Source: Streptomyces sp. SID12488 (GTDB taxonomy: Bacteria > Actinomycetota > Actinomycetes > Streptomycetales > Streptomycetaceae). Taken from it: 64,000 bases of DNA. This document shows, one piece after another, positions 1 through 7,668 of this stretch (position 1 is its first letter; each line of letters begins with the position of its first letter). The notes under the pieces were generated by a model. That model was not told the origin of the DNA, searched no databases, and saw only the letters and a list, made by a program, of their open reading frames with translations. The stretch lies in assembly GCF_010548275.1 (NCBI RefSeq), contig NZ_JAAGLT010000019.1, positions 1 through 64,000 of the forward strand, written 5' to 3'. The position numbers and the translations under genes are program-made.

Positions 1-420
1 GTTTACTACTTCAAAGGAACCTCAACCCACAGACAAAGCCTGTGAGCCGGGGTATCAACAAACTTGGCGTTGATTTTTGGCACGCTGTTGAGTTCTCAAG
101 GAACGGACGCTTCCTTCGTACTCACCCTCTCGGGCTTTCCTCCGGGCAGTTTCCCTTCGGTCTTGCGTTACCGACTCTACCAGACCGTTTTTCGATCCGA
201 TTCCCTGTCAGCGGGATTGCCTTAAGCTTTCCGGCTTTCGCCCGTCTGCCTTTCGACATTCACTACGTTAGCCGCTTCCCTCGGTAACTCATAATCGAGT
301 TCCGCGGGTTCGCAATTCGGTGTGCAGGCACACCGAAATCGCCCCCGCTGAGAGGGAGTCGAAGGTAGTGGGTTGGCCACTTCCGGCTGCAGGCGATCGC
401 CGTACCCGGGTCAAGCGGCT
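1..420 (-). other. rRNA operon leader (pre-16S), 16S gene beyond the window edge
   Basis: Read leftward, this is the conserved Streptomyces pre-16S leader. It contains GAGAACTCAACAGCGTGCC (complement of about 82-100) and the following stretch ending in GAGGTTCCTTTGAAGTAAAC at base 1. In the family this part carries the antitermination and RNase III processing signals before the 16S gene. Mature 16S sequence is not in the window. No protein gene is supported here; the small plus-strand reading frame at 42-287 is noise inside the leader. The leader is taken to begin just downstream of the promoter at 427-455. Confidence 0.85.
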
Positions 421-426
421 CGGACT

Positions 427-455
427 ACACTACGTACCCCCCAAGGGCCCGTCAA
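427..455 (-). promoter_or_regulatory. rRNA operon promoter candidate
   Basis: On the minus strand TTGACG (455-450) is separated by exactly 17 bases from TAGTGT (432-427). This is a near-consensus housekeeping promoter reading into the rRNA leader. The -35 box overlaps the TGA stop codon (454-452) of the upstream glycosylase gene. Streptomyces rRNA operons usually have several promoters; I could not place others with the same certainty. Confidence 0.7.
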
Positions 456-1093
456 GTTGAGCGGCGACGGGGCGCATGAGCTCGATAAGGGCTCACCGTT
501 GGGTCGTTGGTGATCCAGAAGCGCCAGGGGTGGACACCCCCGTCGCCGGCGACACCGGTGCGTGGACCACTGCTCACCTGCTCGGAGCTGACCGGGGTGC
601 CGGTCAGGACCGTGATCGGCGAGATCCCGGAGGCGCAGGCGTCCGTACCGTCGAGGGCCCTGTCGACGCCCAGGGCTGTGGCCAGGCGGGCCGGCCCTTT
701 GGCCAGTTCTTTGTCGTTTCGGGCTGAAAGTCGACGTTTGCGGGCGAGTTCGGCGCCCTCGATGATCTCGCCGGCCCGCAGGAGAATCCCGCTCGCCACG
801 CCCTCGGGGCCGCACACCAGGTTCATGCAGTGCCACATGCCGTAGGTGAAGTAGACGTACACATGTCCGGGCGGACCGAACATCACGCTGTTGCGGGGTG
901 TGGGGCCTCGATAGGCGTGGGAGCCGGGGTCGTTCGCGCCGTCGTACGCCTCCACCTCTGTGAGGCGCAGTTCGATCGGACCGTCCGGGGTGGTGCGTAC
1001 GAGGACGCGGCCCAACAGGTCGGGGGCGACCTCCAGTACCGGCCGGTCGAAGAACTCCCTGGGGAGGGGCGTACGGTCAGCGGGCGCGATCAT
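452..1093 (-). CDS. DNA-3-methyladenine glycosylase (AAG/MPG family)
   Basis: A base-excision repair enzyme that removes alkylated purines such as 3-methyladenine. The 213-residue product has the family hallmarks: the LTEVEAY segment near residues 44-50, whose first Glu (46) matches the catalytic Glu of human AAG, then SHAYRGPTPRNSVMFG, the VYFTYGMWHCMN strand, and a C-terminal RFWITNDP. I chose the ATG at 1093 because homologues begin just before PLPREFF. An in-frame ATG at 1180 would add an arginine-rich tail with no family support. No strong ribosome site precedes either start. The gene ends inside the promoter of the leftward rRNA operon, with no terminator between them. Confidence 0.88.
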   Translation of the reverse strand: MIAPADRTPLPREFFDRPVLEVAPDLLGRVLVRTTPDGPIELRLTEVEAYDGANDPGSHAYRGPTPRNSVMFGPPGHVYVYFTYGMWHCMNLVCGPEGVASGILLRAGEIIEGAELARKRRLSARNDKELAKGPARLATALGVDRALDGTDACASGISPITVLTGTPVSSEQVSSGPRTGVAGDGGVHPWRFWITNDPTVSPYRAHAPRRRST

Positions 1094-1185
1094 GCCGTCC
1101 GAGCGTAATACAGGTGTGTCTCGGCGAACGGGGTGGCCAGGAAGCGTCCGCCTTGCCAGGGTGAGGACGGAACCGGCCACGGCCG

Positions 1186-1221
1186 GATCGCGTTTCTAAG
1201 GATCAAGGGATCGCAAGGATC
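1186..1221. repeat. GATC-rich cluster upstream of spo0M-like gene
   Basis: GATC occurs at 1186, 1201, 1209 and 1218, and the last three sit in an imperfect 8-9 bp tandem repeat (AAGGATCAA, GGGATCGC, AAGGATCGC). It ends a few bases before the ribosome site of the Spo0M-like gene. It could be a binding site for a GATC-recognising protein such as the Gbn homologue encoded at 54192-54413; that link is inference. Confidence 0.4.
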
Positions 1222-1238
1222 GCTGGAGAAGGAGAGAC

Positions 1239-2021
1239 ATGGCGTTCAAGAAGCTGCTCGCGAGCCTGGGTGCCGGTGGGGCTTCGGTCGAGACGGTGTT
1301 GACAGAGGTCAACGTCGTTCCGGGCGGTGTCGTCCAGGGTGAGGTGCGGATCCAGGGCGGTTCCGTCAACCAGCAGATCGAAGGGCTGTCCGTCGGACTC
1401 CAGGCCAAGGTCGAGGTCGAGGGCGGCGATCAGGAGTACAAGCAGGACATCGAGTTCACGAAGGTGCGGCTGGGCGGTGCCTTCGAGGTTCAGGCCGGTG
1501 CCGTGCACGTCGTGCCGTTCGGGCTGGAGATCCCCTGGGAGACACCGGTCACGATGATCGACGGTCAGGCGCTGCGTGGGATGAACATCGGGGTGACCAC
1601 CGAGCTGGCGATCGCACGTGCCGTCGACTCCGGTGACCTGGACCCCATCAACGTGCACCCGTTGCCCGCGCAGAAGGCGATCCTGGACGCCTTTCTCCAG
1701 TTGGGCTTCCGTTTCAAGAGTGCGGACCTGGAGCGCGGTCACGTTCGCGGTACGCGGCAGAAGCTTCCCTTCTACCAGGAGGTCGAGTTCTTCCCGCCGG
1801 CGCAGTACCGGGGCCTCAACCAGGTCGAGTTGACCTTCGTCGCCGACGAGCACTCGATGGACGTCGTCCTGGAGATGGACAAGAAGCCGGGTCTGTTCAG
1901 TGAGGGCAGCGACACCTTCCGGTCGTTCCAGGTGGGCCAGCACGACTACCAGGGCACTGACTGGGCCGCGTACCTGAACCAGTGGCTGGCCGAGGTCGGC
2001 AGCAAGCGCAGCTGGTTCTAG
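1239..2021 (+). CDS. Spo0M-like sporulation-control protein
   Basis: A 260-residue cytoplasmic protein of the Spo0M family, an arrestin-like beta-sandwich scaffold linked to sporulation in Bacillus and common in actinomycetes. It begins MAFKKLLASLGAGGASVETVL, followed by the typical PGGVVQGEVRIQGG strand and a C-terminal stretch with FVADEHSMDVVLEMDKK. A GGAGAAGGAGAG ribosome site ends 3 bases before the ATG, so the start is secure. It runs in the same direction as the PEBP gene 51 bases downstream and may share a transcript with it. The exact role in Streptomyces is not settled. Confidence 0.9.
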   Translation: MAFKKLLASLGAGGASVETVLTEVNVVPGGVVQGEVRIQGGSVNQQIEGLSVGLQAKVEVEGGDQEYKQDIEFTKVRLGGAFEVQAGAVHVVPFGLEIPWETPVTMIDGQALRGMNIGVTTELAIARAVDSGDLDPINVHPLPAQKAILDAFLQLGFRFKSADLERGHVRGTRQKLPFYQEVEFFPPAQYRGLNQVELTFVADEHSMDVVLEMDKKPGLFSEGSDTFRSFQVGQHDYQGTDWAAYLNQWLAEVGSKRSWF

Positions 2022-2072
2022 TAGCGTCCGAGACGGATACGGATCCGACTCATCCCACCAGGAGGTACCGAG

Positions 2073-2612
2073 GTGACCGAGTTCAAGAGGCCGCCGCTGC
2101 CGCACGACTTCCATCCTCCCGTGCCGTCGTTCACGGTCACTAGTGAGGATGTCGAGGCGGGGGCGACGCTCAAGGACGCTCAGGTCTACGCGTCCGGCAA
2201 CACCTCGCCGCAGCTGCGGTGGGAGGGGTTCCCGGCGGAGACCAGGAGTTTCGCCGTGACCTGCTACGACCCCGACGCGCCTACGGGCAGCGGGTTCTGG
2301 CACTGGGTCGCCTTCGACATCCCGGCCTCGGTGACCGAGTTGGCGGCGGGTGCGGGCAGCGGCAAGTTCGAGGGGCTGCCCGAGGGTGTCGTCCAGGTGC
2401 GCAACGACTACGGCACACGGGACTTCGGCGGTGCGGCGCCGCCGGCCGGGGACGGTCCGCACCGCTATGTGTTCACGGTGTACGCCGTGGATCAGGAGAA
2501 GCTGGGTCCGGACGCGGACGCGTCGCCCGCGGTCGTCGGTTTCAATCTGCGGTTCCACGCGATCGCGCGCTCCCAACTCGTCGGTGAGTACGAGGTTCCC
2601 GCCGAAGACTGA
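2073..2612 (+). CDS. YbhB/YbcL-family PEBP (Raf-kinase-inhibitor-like) protein
   Basis: A 179-residue phosphatidylethanolamine-binding-protein fold. Diagnostic features are NTSPQLRWEGFP (about 43-54), CYDPDAPTGSGFWHWVAFDIP with the anion-pocket Asp-Pro-Asp-Ala-Pro (about 66-83), and GPHRYVFTVYAVD near 127-139. The start is GTG, placed by a clear GGAGG at 2061-2065. No signal peptide is visible, so it should be cytoplasmic. The natural ligand of bacterial members is mostly unknown. A strong hairpin terminator follows 16 bases after the stop codon. Confidence 0.9.
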   Translation: MTEFKRPPLPHDFHPPVPSFTVTSEDVEAGATLKDAQVYASGNTSPQLRWEGFPAETRSFAVTCYDPDAPTGSGFWHWVAFDIPASVTELAAGAGSGKFEGLPEGVVQVRNDYGTRDFGGAAPPAGDGPHRYVFTVYAVDQEKLGPDADASPAVVGFNLRFHAIARSQLVGEYEVPAED

Positions 2613-2627
2613 CGTTCATTGCACGTT

Positions 2628-2670
2628 TGCCCGCCTCTGGTCTTGGAAGTGATCAGAGGCGGGCATTTTT
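2628..2670 (+). terminator. Rho-independent terminator after the PEBP gene
   Basis: A 12-bp perfect stem (TGCCCGCCTCTG at 2628-2639 pairing with CAGAGGCGGGCA at 2654-2665) is followed by TTTTT. It closes the spo0M-PEBP unit. Confidence 0.85.
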
Positions 2671-2755
2671 ATTGCGTTGTCCATCTCGGCGTGCCCGGCC
2701 AGAGTTGATCCAAGCCCGCCATGCGGTGGGCCTGTGAGCAGAGGAGGTGGGCTGG

Positions 2756-3262
2756 ATGCGGGACACGCTGGTACTGAACGCGAGCTTCGAGCCACTGTCG
2801 ACGGTGACGTTGAACCGGGCCGTCGTTCTGGTGCTGCAGGACAAGGCTGTTGTCGAGCAGGCCCACCCCGAGATCCGTATGCGTGGAGCGGCGGTCGACA
2901 TACCCGCGCCGCGTGTGATCAGGCTCTGCCGTTATGTCCGGGTGCCGTTCCGAAGACAAGCTCCGTGGTCGAGGCGGGGCGTGCTGGTCCGGGACCGGCA
3001 CCGGTGCGCGTACTGCGGTCGTCGGGCGACGACCGTGGACCATGTGGTGCCGCGCGCGCAGGGTGGGCAGGACTCCTGGCTGAACACCGTCGCGTCGTGC
3101 GCGGAGGACAACCACCGTAAGGCGGCCCGGACTCCGGAACAGGCAGGGATGCCGCTGTTGCGGCTGCCGTTCGAGCCTTCGCCAGCGGACGCGATGCTGC
3201 TGTCCTTGGGGCAGGGGGAGTTCGACGCGCTGCCGGAGTGGTTGGTGCAGCCCGCGGCGTAG
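2756..3262 (+). CDS. HNH endonuclease
   Basis: A 168-residue HNH nuclease of the common stand-alone actinobacterial type. It starts MRDTLVLNASFEPLSTV, and carries a CAYCG zinc-knuckle half, then the TVDHVVPRAQGGQDSWLNTVASC segment that holds the catalytic His and Asn, and NHRKAARTP. The ATG at 2756 lies 7 bases after GGAGGT (2743-2748); a GTG at 2747 would overlap that ribosome site. The family has relatives in mobile elements, but here it is a lone, conserved-looking chromosomal gene. Its target is unknown. Confidence 0.88.
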   Translation: MRDTLVLNASFEPLSTVTLNRAVVLVLQDKAVVEQAHPEIRMRGAAVDIPAPRVIRLCRYVRVPFRRQAPWSRRGVLVRDRHRCAYCGRRATTVDHVVPRAQGGQDSWLNTVASCAEDNHRKAARTPEQAGMPLLRLPFEPSPADAMLLSLGQGEFDALPEWLVQPAA

Positions 3263-3309
3263 TTGGTGCGGGTGGGACCTTTCCGAGGTCCACTGGTAGT
3301 TCGCCTGCT

Positions 3310-3390
3310 GCGGGCTCGTTGTGGCTTGTCGCGCCCACGCGGCGGAGCCGCAAATCGACACAGCCCCGCGCCCCTTTGAGGCGCGGGGTT
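3310..3390. repeat. Dispersed Streptomyces intergenic repeat with terminator hairpin
   Basis: The segment GTGGCTTGTCGCGCCCACGC through the CCCCGCGCC/GGCGCGGGG hairpin (3364-3372 with 3380-3388, then TTCCT) resembles a repeat I recall from many Streptomyces intergenic regions. It most likely ends transcription of the HNH gene. Its dispersed nature cannot be confirmed from one window. Confidence 0.5.
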
Positions 3391-3394
3391 CCTC

Positions 3395-3424
3395 AAAGCC
3401 GTCAGTCTGTGATTGACGGCTTTT
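3395..3424. terminator. Bidirectional terminator between HNH and SPFH genes
   Basis: AAAGCCGTCA (3395-3404) pairs perfectly with TGACGGCTTT (3414-3423) across a 9-base loop, followed by T on the plus strand. The stop codon of the leftward SPFH gene lies within the stem. Confidence 0.7.
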
Positions 3425-4349
3425 CTCGGCGTTCGGTGCCCCCGCCCTGATTGTCTCCGCCGCCCGAACCGCCGCCGAAGTTGAGGTTGCCCATGGCGCC
3501 GGACAGGCCCTTGAGTGCGTCGCCGATTTCGCTGGGGACGATCCAGAGCTTGTTGGCGTCGCCCTGGGCGATCTTCGGGAGCATCTGGAGGTACTGGTAG
3601 GCGAGGAGCTTCTGGTCCGGGTCACCGGCGTGGATGGCCTCGAAGACCGTACGGACGGCCTGGGCCTCGCCCTCGGCGCGCAGGGCGGCGGCCTTGGCCT
3701 CACCTTCGGCGCGCAGGATCGAGGACTGCTTCTCACCTTCCGCCGTGAGGATCTGGGACTGGCGGATACCTTCGGCGGTGAGGATCGCGGCGCGCTTGTC
3801 ACGGTCGGCGCGCATCTGCTTCTCCATCGAGTCCTGGATGGAGGTCGGGGGCTCGATCGCCTTCAGCTCGACGCGGTTGACGCGGATGCCCCACTTGCCG
3901 GTGGCCTCGTCGAGGACTCCGCGCAGGGCCGCGTTGATCTCCTCGCGGGAGGTCAGGGTCCGCTCCAGGTCCATGCCACCGATGATGTTGCGGAGTGTGG
4001 TGACGGTGAGCTGCTCGATGGCCTGGATGTAGCTCGCGACCTCGTACGTCGCCGCCCGCGCGTCCGTCACCTGGTAGTAGATGACGGTGTCGATGTTGAC
4101 GACCAGGTTGTCCTGGGTGATCACCGGCTGCGGCGGGAACGGCACGACCTGTTCGCGGAGGTCGATGCGGTTGCGGATGGTGTCGATGAACGGGACGACG
4201 ATGTTCAGGCCCGCGTTGAGTGTCCGCGTGTAGCGGCCGAACCGTTCGACGATGGCGGCGCTGGCCTGTGGGATGACCTGGATGGTCTTGATCAGGGCGA
4301 TGAAGACCAACACCACCAGAATGATCAGGACGATGATGATGGGTTCCAT
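3402..4349 (-). CDS. SPFH/Band 7 domain membrane protein
   Basis: A 315-residue stomatin/prohibitin-like protein. One N-terminal membrane helix (about residues 3-22) is followed by an SPFH domain beginning IQVIPQASAAIVERFGRYTRTL. Then comes an Ala/Glu-rich coiled coil with repeated AEGE motifs (about 185-225), and a Gly-rich tail. Such proteins form large oligomers on membrane microdomains and often pair with NfeD proteins. The NfeD gene directly upstream (4500-4931) supports that pairing. The ATG at 4349 has GGGGATC a few bases upstream. The two genes are probably co-transcribed leftward. Confidence 0.9.
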   Translation of the reverse strand: MEPIIIVLIILVVLVFIALIKTIQVIPQASAAIVERFGRYTRTLNAGLNIVVPFIDTIRNRIDLREQVVPFPPQPVITQDNLVVNIDTVIYYQVTDARAATYEVASYIQAIEQLTVTTLRNIIGGMDLERTLTSREEINAALRGVLDEATGKWGIRVNRVELKAIEPPTSIQDSMEKQMRADRDKRAAILTAEGIRQSQILTAEGEKQSSILRAEGEAKAAALRAEGEAQAVRTVFEAIHAGDPDQKLLAYQYLQMLPKIAQGDANKLWIVPSEIGDALKGLSGAMGNLNFGGGSGGGDNQGGGTERREKPSITD

Positions 4350-4499
4350 CGTGGATCCCCGTATCCCTTCTCCGCCTTGGCGCTTACGGAAAGATCGTAT
4401 GCCTGTTGAAGATCTTGCTTGTTGAAGATCTTCATCGTGGAGTGTGACAGACCGTCGGCTGCCCCGTGGACGTTCCGTCCACTTACGCGTCGGGCGAGG

Positions 4500-4931
4500 T
4501 CACATGACGATCGCCGTGGCTCCCTCGATCTCGACGACGTCCACCTCCTGGCCTACTTCGTAAGCGAGTTGGGGGTCGAGGGCGCGGGCCGACCAGACCT
4601 CACCGGCGAGCTTGATCCGGCCGTCGGAGCCGTCGACGCGTTCCAGGACGACGGCCTGTTTGCCCTTCAACGCGTCGATTCCGGAAAGGAGTTGGGGCCG
4701 GTCGGCGCGGTGCCGGGTCGCGATGGGCCGTACGACGGCGATGAGCGCGGTCGACACGACGGCGAACACGAGCACCTGGACGACGATTCCGCCGCCCAGT
4801 CCGGCCGCGCCGGCAGCCGCCAGCGCGCCCACGGCGAGCATGCCCAGTTCCGGCATCGCGGTCACCACGAGCGGGATACCCAGCGCCACCGCGCCGACGA
4901 GCCACCACACCCACGCGTCGATGTCGTTCAC
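4500..4931 (-). CDS. NfeD family membrane protein
   Basis: A 143-residue short NfeD protein with three to four hydrophobic helices in the first 70 residues. A C-terminal OB-like beta domain (about 80-143) contains LSGIDALKGKQAVVLERV and EVDVVEIEGATAIVM. Short NfeD proteins accompany SPFH proteins and are thought to organise them in the membrane, matching the SPFH gene 150 bases downstream. The start is GTG; an ATG two bases upstream is out of frame. The serine-protease domain of long NfeD proteins is absent. Confidence 0.88.
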   Translation of the reverse strand: MNDIDAWVWWLVGAVALGIPLVVTAMPELGMLAVGALAAAGAAGLGGGIVVQVLVFAVVSTALIAVVRPIATRHRADRPQLLSGIDALKGKQAVVLERVDGSDGRIKLAGEVWSARALDPQLAYEVGQEVDVVEIEGATAIVM

Positions 4932-5040
4932 ATCGTCATGGTAGGTCCGCGGGCCTGGTCACCGACAGGGCGCCGATCAACTTGGCACAGGCTTCTTCCA
5001 GTTGTTCTACAAGGTGGTTCCCGCGAAACGGGGTGTGCCG

Positions 5041-5832
5041 TCAGGACATCGACAGACCCTGGGCGGTCCAGCGTTCGCCGACCTGCTCGACGACGAGGGG
5101 GAGGCCGAAGCACATCGACAGGTTGCGGGAGGTGAGTTCGAGCTCCAGGGGACCGGCGGCGAGCACCTTGCCCTGACGGATCATCAGGACGTGGGTGAAG
5201 CCCGGGGCGATCTCCTCGACATGGTGCGTGACCATGATCATGGAGGGTGCGATCGGGTCGCGAGCGAGCCGGCCGAGACGGCGTACGAGGTCCTCGCGAC
5301 CACCGAGGTCGAGGCCTGCGGCGGGCTCGTCGAGGAGCAGCAGCTCGGGGTCGGTCATCAGGGCGCGGGCGATGAGGGTGCGCTTACGCTCGCCCTCGGA
5401 GAGGGTGCCGAAGCGACGTTCGAGGTAGTCGCTCATGCCGAGGCGGTCGAGGAAGGCGCGGGCGCGCTGTTCGTCGATGTCCTCGTACTCCTCCTGCCAG
5501 CCGGCCGTCATGCCGTACGCGGCGGTCAGCACCGTCTGGAGCACGGTCTGGCGCTTGGGCAGCTTGTCGGCCATGGCGATGCCTGCCATGCCGATGCGCG
5601 GGCGCAGGTCGAAGACGTCGACCTTGCCGAGGGTCTCGCCGAGGATGGTGGCGGTGCCGTGGCTGGGGAAGAGGTAGCTGGAAGCGAGGTTCAGGAGGGT
5701 TGTCTTCCCGGCGCCGTTCGGGCCGAGGATGACCCAGCGTTCGCCCTCTTTGACCGACCAGGAGACCTGGTCCACCAGAGCCCGGCCCTCGCGGACCACG
5801 GATACGTCCTCCAGCTCCAGAACATCGCTCAT
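5041..5832 (-). CDS. ABC transporter ATP-binding protein
   Basis: A 263-residue single ABC ATPase domain. Walker A is GPNGAGKTT (about 38-46), the signature is LSEGERKRTLIARAL in place of the usual LSGGQ, Walker B is LLLLDEP, and the switch His lies in MVTHHVEE. The sequence resembles the stand-alone ModF/YlmA-like ATPases rather than a nutrient importer. No permease gene is adjacent, so the partner is unknown. GGGGAG precedes the ATG by about 13 bases. It is followed leftward by NfeD after 109 bases, possibly on one transcript. Confidence 0.88.
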   Translation of the reverse strand: MSDVLELEDVSVVREGRALVDQVSWSVKEGERWVILGPNGAGKTTLLNLASSYLFPSHGTATILGETLGKVDVFDLRPRIGMAGIAMADKLPKRQTVLQTVLTAAYGMTAGWQEEYEDIDEQRARAFLDRLGMSDYLERRFGTLSEGERKRTLIARALMTDPELLLLDEPAAGLDLGGREDLVRRLGRLARDPIAPSMIMVTHHVEEIAPGFTHVLMIRQGKVLAAGPLELELTSRNLSMCFGLPLVVEQVGERWTAQGLSMS

Positions 5833-5961
5833 GAGCGGGTTGTCTCCCCTTGCAGTGTCGGCCAGTCTCGCGTTCGTGTGCGCCTGTGGGCGCAGCCCCC
5901 CACGAAATCTACGCCACTGGTCGGCCGGTCCCGCCCCTCGGTCGGTCCTTAGGGTGGGGGC

Positions 5962-6744
5962 ATGCTTTCGGAACCACGCTCAGGACGACTGGCCGCATGG
6001 GGAAATGCCCTGTTGGCCGGACTTGTTTCGCCGGACGACGCGGTAGTGGCCATCGTCGGGGAGGACGCGGTGCACCGGGTCGAGGGGCTGCCCGGTGAGT
6101 CGGCGCCCGTCGGTCTCACGCTCGCGCTGGGACGGCTGCGGACGCTCGGTGCGTCCGGGCTGCGGATCGCGCTGCCCGCGCCGGGGCATCCGCTCGGGCT
6201 GAGCGGGCCCCCCGAGTTCAACGCGCGGGCGCTGGAAGCGGAGGAGGCGGTGATCTGCGAGGACGCCGCGCTGGGGCTGGTGCCGGAGGTGTACGAGGCC
6301 GGGCCGGCCGGGGACGTGCACATCGAGGTCGTCTGGCACTGCCTGCCGGTACGTGAGGCGCCGCCCGCCGACGTGCCGTCCCTCGGGGAGGCCGAGCGCG
6401 AGCTGGCGGAGGCACTGCGGGACGCGACGGCTGTGTTGTCGCAGCTGGACGTCGCCGGTTCCGGGCCGATCGCGGAGGCGGCGGTCGACGCGTACCGGGC
6501 GCGGGCGGAGCGGGGGCGCGAGGTGCTGGCGCCGGGGTATCCGCCTCGGGCGGTACGGGTGCTGGAGCTGGCGCAGCGGGTGGGGCTGCTGATCTCGGTG
6601 GCGTCCGAGAACGGGCCCGGCGGGGCGGTGAGCGCCTCGGAGATCGCGGCGCGGGCGGAGGCGTTGCGGCCGGTGGAGCGGACGGCCCGGCGGGCGCAGG
6701 TCGCGGCGTACAACTCCGTTGTGGAGGAGCGGGGGGTGCGGTGA
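5962..6744 (+). CDS. Conserved actinobacterial protein of unknown function
   Basis: A 260-residue protein without membrane segments or a signal peptide. I do not recognise a named domain. It is rich in Ala, Glu and Leu, with a central Gly/Pro-rich portion (IALPAPGHPLGLSGPPEF) and a long helical second half. From memory, similar proteins sit beside this ABC ATPase in other Streptomyces. TAGGGT, a possible -10 element, lies six bases before the ATG, so translation may be leaderless; GGGGG is the only ribosome-site-like sequence. It is divergent from the ABC gene. Confidence 0.75.
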   Translation: MLSEPRSGRLAAWGNALLAGLVSPDDAVVAIVGEDAVHRVEGLPGESAPVGLTLALGRLRTLGASGLRIALPAPGHPLGLSGPPEFNARALEAEEAVICEDAALGLVPEVYEAGPAGDVHIEVVWHCLPVREAPPADVPSLGEAERELAEALRDATAVLSQLDVAGSGPIAEAAVDAYRARAERGREVLAPGYPPRAVRVLELAQRVGLLISVASENGPGGAVSASEIAARAEALRPVERTARRAQVAAYNSVVEERGVR

Positions 6745-6790
6745 GGTTTGTTGTGGGGTGCCGTGCGGTGCGGTTCGGCTGGGGTGGGCG

Positions 6791-6862
6791 TTGCTGGGGG
6801 CTGCGCCCCCAGACCCCCCTACGGCCCTGAACGGGCCTTGTCCTCAAACGCCGGACGGGCTG
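6791..6862. repeat. Dispersed Streptomyces intergenic repeat
   Basis: This contains TGGGGGC-TGC-GCCCCCA (6795-6811) and the phrase TCCTCAAACGCCGGACGGGC, which I recall as a common intergenic repeat in Streptomyces chromosomes. It sits between convergent genes. The copy number cannot be seen from this window. Confidence 0.5.
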
Positions 6863-6904
6863 GATGGTGCAGGCCCGCGCTGAAGAGATACCGCCCCGCG
6901 CAAG

Positions 6905-6948
6905 CCAGAAGCCCCGCGAACCATCTGCTCGTTCGCGGGGCTCTCTGG
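6905..6948. terminator. Terminator between the hypothetical gene and the chaplin
   Basis: AGCCCCGCGAAC (6910-6921) pairs perfectly with GTTCGCGGGGCT (6931-6942). An outer CCAGA/TCTGG extends the stem past one bulge. It lies just beyond the stop of the leftward chaplin gene and can serve both converging genes. Confidence 0.75.
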
Positions 6949-6958
6949 TGTCGTGATG

Positions 6959-7198
6959 TCAGTCGTTCACGCCGTTGTTGCCGAAGGCCGGGTTCAGGAG
7001 GCCGATGACGTTGACGCTGTCGCCGACCACGTTGACCGGGACGTGCACGGGGACCTGGCCGAGGTTGCCCGACCCCACGCCGGGCGACTTCGCGGTCACA
7101 CCGTGGGCACCCGCGTCGGCGACGGCGACGCCGGCAGCCGCGCCCGCGGCGGCACCGGCGATGGTGACGGCCACGGCGGCCTTCTTGGCGATGTTCAT
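6959..7198 (-). CDS. Cysteine-free short chaplin, second copy
   Basis: A 79-residue secreted surface protein. A signal peptide (MNIAKKAAVAVTIAG to about residue 27, ending AVA) is followed by one chaplin domain with SPGVGSGNLGQVPVHVPVNV and VIGLLNPAFGN. Chaplins assemble into amyloid-like fibrils that coat aerial hyphae. Like ChpE, and unlike most short chaplins, it has no cysteine and cannot form the usual intramolecular disulfide. AGGAGG precedes the ATG at 7198; the frame upstream of it is not chaplin-like. A 7-bp hairpin (7226-7243) lies in its leader. It is adjacent to the chpE copy, so a local duplication is likely. Confidence 0.9.
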   Translation of the reverse strand: MNIAKKAAVAVTIAGAAAGAAAGVAVADAGAHGVTAKSPGVGSGNLGQVPVHVPVNVVGDSVNVIGLLNPAFGNNGVND

Positions 7199-7225
7199 GG
7201 GAAACGTCCTCCTGCGGTTGCTTGG

Positions 7226-7243
7226 CGACCCGACCGCGGGTCG
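7226..7243 (-). promoter_or_regulatory. Leader hairpin upstream of the second chaplin
   Basis: CGACCCG (7226-7232) pairs with CGGGTCG (7237-7243) across a 4-base loop, 27 bases before the start codon and close to its ribosome site. A comparable hairpin precedes chpE. Function is not known. Confidence 0.4.
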
Positions 7244-7326
7244 TGCGCTGCGCAACGCGGGAGAGGTACCGGGCGACACGGACTCCGAAGGCAGAGTGCC
7301 CGTTTGAGGCAATCCGCCGCGTCCGA

Positions 7327-7356
7327 CCGGCCTCCCGGGCGTACCCGGGAGGCCGG
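7327..7356 (-). terminator. Terminator after chpE
   Basis: A 13-bp perfect stem (CCGGCCTCCCGGG at 7327-7339 with CCCGGGAGGCCGG at 7344-7356) with a 4-base loop lies about 40 bases beyond the chpE stop. There is no T run, as is common in Streptomyces. It separates chpE from the second chaplin, which therefore probably has its own promoter. Confidence 0.7.
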
Positions 7357-7398
7357 AGGTCAGGACCTCAGCACCTCAGTGCTTCGGCGGCTCGGTCC

Positions 7399-7644
7399 TC
7401 AGTGGTTGAGGCCGAGGTTGCCGAAGGCGGGGTTCAGCACGCCGATGACGTTGACGCTGTTGCCCACCGCGTTCACCGGGATGTGCACCGGGGCCTGGAT
7501 GAGGTTGCCCGAGACGACGCCCGGCGAGCCCACGGCCTGGCCGTTGGCGTGCGAGCCTTCCGTGGCCGAGGCGAAACCGGCACCGGCGGCGACCAGGCTG
7601 CCCGCCACCATCGTCACAGCAGCGGCCTTCTTCAGGTTCTTCAT
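7399..7644 (-). CDS. chpE: Chaplin ChpE
   Basis: An 81-residue secreted chaplin. The signal peptide MKNLKKAAAVTMVAG runs to about residue 27 (FASA), followed by one chaplin domain with VGSPGVVSGNLIQAPVHIPVNAV, read in two parts as VGSPGVVSGNLIQAP then VHIPVNAVGNSVNVIGVL, and ending NPAFGNLGLNH. It matches my recollection of S. coelicolor ChpE in its lack of cysteines and its C-terminal NH. ChpE is the constitutive, cysteine-free short chaplin needed for aerial growth. GGGAGG lies 8 bases before the ATG. It is followed downstream by a paralogue and preceded on the same strand by a two-component system. Confidence 0.93.
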   Translation of the reverse strand: MKNLKKAAAVTMVAGSLVAAGAGFASATEGSHANGQAVGSPGVVSGNLIQAPVHIPVNAVGNSVNVIGVLNPAFGNLGLNH

Positions 7645-7668
7645 GTCTGAGCCCTCCCTTTGCGTTCA

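Noticed and set aside
42..287. Small plus-strand reading frame at the left edge
   Set aside because: It lies wholly within the conserved antisense of the rRNA leader.
2747..2755. GTG at 2747 as start of the HNH gene
   Set aside because: It overlaps the ribosome site that serves the ATG at 2756.
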